Shown one piece after another: positions 45,942 through 48,256 of a stretch of DNA of 48,256 nucleotides; positions within the stretch are counted from its first letter, which is position 1; every line of letters starts with the position of its first letter. The notes below the pieces were generated by a model, which was not told the DNA's origin, did no database searches, and saw nothing but the letters and a program-made list of their open reading frames with translations. Where the stretch lies: contig JAAZBU010000018.1 in the NCBI GenBank assembly GCA_012513645.1, positions 1 through 48,256 on the forward strand, in the 5' to 3' direction. The stretch comes from Clostridiales bacterium. Its GTDB lineage: Bacteria > Bacillota > Clostridia > Christensenellales > Aristaeellaceae. Position numbers and translations under genes: made by a program.

Positions 45942-47920
45942 GCCTGCTTCGTCAGAAAATTGAGGAGGTCAGCCGCTCGCTGCTTCCTGTGATCGCGCTG
46001 GTGCTGGTACTGGCCTTCACCTTGGTCAATCCGGAAAGCGATGTCATTATCCGGTTCCTGCTTGGCAGCCTGCTGCTGCTGATTGGCCTGGGCATCTTCC
46101 TGCTTGGTGTGGACCTGGCCATGAACCCCATTGGCGAGCACATGGCCGCCGCTACAGCCACCTCCAAGACGGCCATCGGCGTGGCCGTGCTGAGCTTTTT
46201 GATGGGCTTTCTGGTTACGGTGGCAGAGCCCGATCTGCTGATCCTGGGCGAGCAGGTGGAGTCCGCCTCCGGCGGCACCATCCAGGCGCAGACCATGGTC
46301 TACATGGTGTCTGCCGGCGTTGGCGTGCTGATTATGCTGGGCACCTTCCGCCTGCTGCGCGGGCGCAGCTACCCCATGTTCATGGGGCTGGCCTATATGG
46401 GCATCTTTGTACTCAGCCTGTTTGTGTCGGAAGAATTCCTGGCCATCTCCTTTGACTCCTCCGGCGCCACCACCGGCGCATTGACCACGCCGTTCATCCT
46501 GGCCCTGTCGGCCGGCCTGTCGCGCATCAAGGGCGGCAAGACCACGGAGGAAGATGCCTTCGGCATGGTGGGCGTGATGAGCGCGGGCCCCATGTACGCC
46601 CTGATGCTGATGAGTATCATCACAGGCCAGAGCAACATCCAGGGCGAGCCCGCGCCCTTTGAGCCGGCCAGCGGCATCCTTTCGCCTTTGCTGCACCTGC
46701 TGCCTGACGAGTTGATCAAATCATTCGTAGCGCTGCTGCCGCTGTGCGCGCTGTTCTTCCTGCTCAACTTTGTCCGCTTCAAGCTGGCCCGCCGCGAGAT
46801 GAGCCGCATCCTCAAGGGCCTGCTGTACACGCTGGTTGGTCTCACCCTTTTTCTGACCGGTGTTTATGTAGGGTTTCTTGATATGGGGCAGATCCTCGGC
46901 CGAAGCATTGCAGCGAATTATTCCTGGCTATTGCCCGTTGTGGCCTTTGCGCTGGGCATGATCGTTGTGTTGGTGGAGCCGGCCGTCATCGTGCTGGGTC
47001 AGCAGATTGAGGAGGTGACTGGCGGGCGCATTCCCAACCGGATCATCAAGATCACCCTGTCCATCGGCGTGGCCTTGGCCATGACGGGCTCCATGCTGCG
47101 CATCATGATCCCCGAGGTCAAGCTGTGGTATTTCCTGCTGACCGGGTTTGCGGCGGCCATTGTCCTGTCCTTCATGTCCGATCCGGTCTTCGTGGGCATT
47201 GCCTATGACGCCGGCGGCGTTGCCTCCGGCCCTATGACGGCGACCTTTGTGCTGGCTTTTGCCCAAGGGGCAGCGGCCATGACGCCCACGGCCAATGTGC
47301 TGGTGGATGGCTTCGGCGTGATTGCCATGGTGGCCATGGCGCCGGTGCTTTCCATCATGGTGCTGGGCGCTGTGTTTAAACGCAAGGCGGCCGTTGCCCG
47401 TCTGGAGGAGAACCGCCCCGCGCAGCAGGCACCCATCCTGGCCGGCAAGGTAGAGTTTTATGACTGCGTGGTAGCCATTCTCAACCGCGGCCTGGCGGAA
47501 GAAGCCATCGAGCTTGCGCGGGGCATCGGCGCACGCGGGGCGACCATCATCCACGGCCGCGGCTCAGGCGGGCATGAGGTGCGCATGTTCAATGTAGAGC
47601 TTCAAAAGGAGAAGGAGGCCGTCATCTGGCTGGTGGATACACGCATCAGCGATCAGGTGGCCGAGTGCCTCTACCATGGGCTTGACCTGGGCGGCGAGGG
47701 CGGCGGCACGGTGTTCACGATTCCTTCCGGCGCCATGGGCCTGCATGATATCCAGGAGGACGCGGAGCAGGGCCTCAGCCGCTGTCAGGTTGAACAGGGC
47801 CTGCAGGCAGCACAACAGGGGCTGGCCGCTGGCGCTGAGACCGAGGCATCGAAAGGGGATCCATCAACGCCCAGCGCGAATATTTCTGATATGCAGACAC
47901 CCGATAACGCGGGGGAATGA
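45938..47920 (+). CDS. DUF1538 membrane protein (duplicated) with C-terminal PII-like domain
   Basis: Two homologous TM halves (FLMGFLVTVAEPDLLILGEQVESASGG... and FALGMIVVLVEPAVIVLGQQIEEVTGG...) followed by FYDCVVAILNRGLAEEAIELARGIGARGATIIHGRGSGG...EAVIWLVDTRISDQVAECL. Confidence 0.88.
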   Translation: MSLLRQKIEEVSRSLLPVIALVLVLAFTLVNPESDVIIRFLLGSLLLLIGLGIFLLGVDLAMNPIGEHMAAATATSKTAIGVAVLSFLMGFLVTVAEPDLLILGEQVESASGGTIQAQTMVYMVSAGVGVLIMLGTFRLLRGRSYPMFMGLAYMGIFVLSLFVSEEFLAISFDSSGATTGALTTPFILALSAGLSRIKGGKTTEEDAFGMVGVMSAGPMYALMLMSIITGQSNIQGEPAPFEPASGILSPLLHLLPDELIKSFVALLPLCALFFLLNFVRFKLARREMSRILKGLLYTLVGLTLFLTGVYVGFLDMGQILGRSIAANYSWLLPVVAFALGMIVVLVEPAVIVLGQQIEEVTGGRIPNRIIKITLSIGVALAMTGSMLRIMIPEVKLWYFLLTGFAAAIVLSFMSDPVFVGIAYDAGGVASGPMTATFVLAFAQGAAAMTPTANVLVDGFGVIAMVAMAPVLSIMVLGAVFKRKAAVARLEENRPAQQAPILAGKVEFYDCVVAILNRGLAEEAIELARGIGARGATIIHGRGSGGHEVRMFNVELQKEKEAVIWLVDTRISDQVAECLYHGLDLGGEGGGTVFTIPSGAMGLHDIQEDAEQGLSRCQVEQGLQAAQQGLAAGAETEASKGDPSTPSANISDMQTPDNAGE

Positions 47921-48084
47921 TCAGCGACTCCTCCGCATCTCTCCGCTTGAAAATCAGGCCCTTTGTTTGTCTCGGCAGCCCGCTGAAGGATGCGGGATGC
48001 ATGGCTGTTGGGCGTATTCCACGCAGGCATTCCGCATAAAACGCAGAGATTTCCAATTAATTGCGGCAAAATGCGTTTTATCCC

Positions 48085-48113
48085 TTGACAGACCGCCTGC
48101 CATTTTATAAAAT
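48085..48113 (+). promoter_or_regulatory. tRNA operon promoter
   Basis: TTGACA/17 bp/TAAAAT upstream of tRNA-Gln. Confidence 0.75.
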
Positions 48114-48140
48114 AGCCTTCGCAGCCTGTAAGGTTGCTGA

Positions 48141-48214
48141 TGGGGAATTGTGTAACGGCAGCACATACGACTCTGACTCGTATTGTCTAGGTTCGAATCC
48201 TAGTTCCCCAGCCA
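48141..48214 (+). tRNA. tRNA-Gln (anticodon CTG), CCA encoded
   Basis: TGGGGAA...TACGA CTCTGAC TCGTA...CTAGG TTCGAAT CCTAG TTCCCCA GCCA. Confidence 0.92.
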
Positions 48215-48219
48215 GGTGT

Positions 48220-48256
48220 GCCTCCGTGGTCTAGTGGCCTAGGACACCGCCCTCTC
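48220..48256 (+). tRNA. tRNA-Glu (anticodon CTC), truncated by the window end
   Basis: GCCTCCGTGGTCTAGTGGCCTAGGACACCGCCCTCTC, matching the 5' half of bacterial tRNA-Glu. Confidence 0.82.

Noticed and set aside
1-48256. CRISPR arrays, prophage, retron or toxin-antitoxin/defence islands
   Set aside because: No regularly spaced direct repeats, phage structural genes, reverse transcriptase or typical defence domains were seen; the only clear mobile elements are one IS and the 156-bp repeats.

Overview
This 48.3 kb, GC-rich window looks like chromosomal DNA from a Clostridia/Firmicutes-type bacterium. Support for that placement: the L27 N-terminal cleavage motif next to a Prp protease, CdaA/YbbR, XpaC/TelA, DUF896 and VanW families, and SOS boxes of the Bacillus type. 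Most of the window is housekeeping or envelope genes: rplJL with an L10 leader, rplM-rpsI, rplU-prp-rpmA, pcrA-ligA, cdaA-ybbR, copA-csoR-copZ, nagA with a ROK gene, a sugar-type ABC transporter, two ECF sigma/anti-sigma modules, and tRNA-Gln(CTG) plus a partial tRNA-Glu(CTC). The least explained signals are: (1) a 156-bp quasi-palindromic, MITE-like element present twice, each copy starting at the base right after a stop codon and in the same orientation relative to that gene; (2) a perfect-looking pair of inverted LexA/SOS-type boxes bracketing a promoter in front of an uncharacterised radical-SAM plus TIGR03915-type DNA repair gene pair, whose first gene has an in-frame amber codon at what appears to be a conserved Trp; (3) an IS481-like element with a 26-bp flanking duplication, inserted just upstream of an ABC-transporter promoter; (4) a PII-PII plus DUF1538-PII two-gene system; (5) an ECF sigma factor coupled to a membrane protein with a solute-binding-protein-like outer domain; (6) an Lgt-like paralog lacking the catalytic motif residues. 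Family assignments are by eye from motifs; no database search was run.
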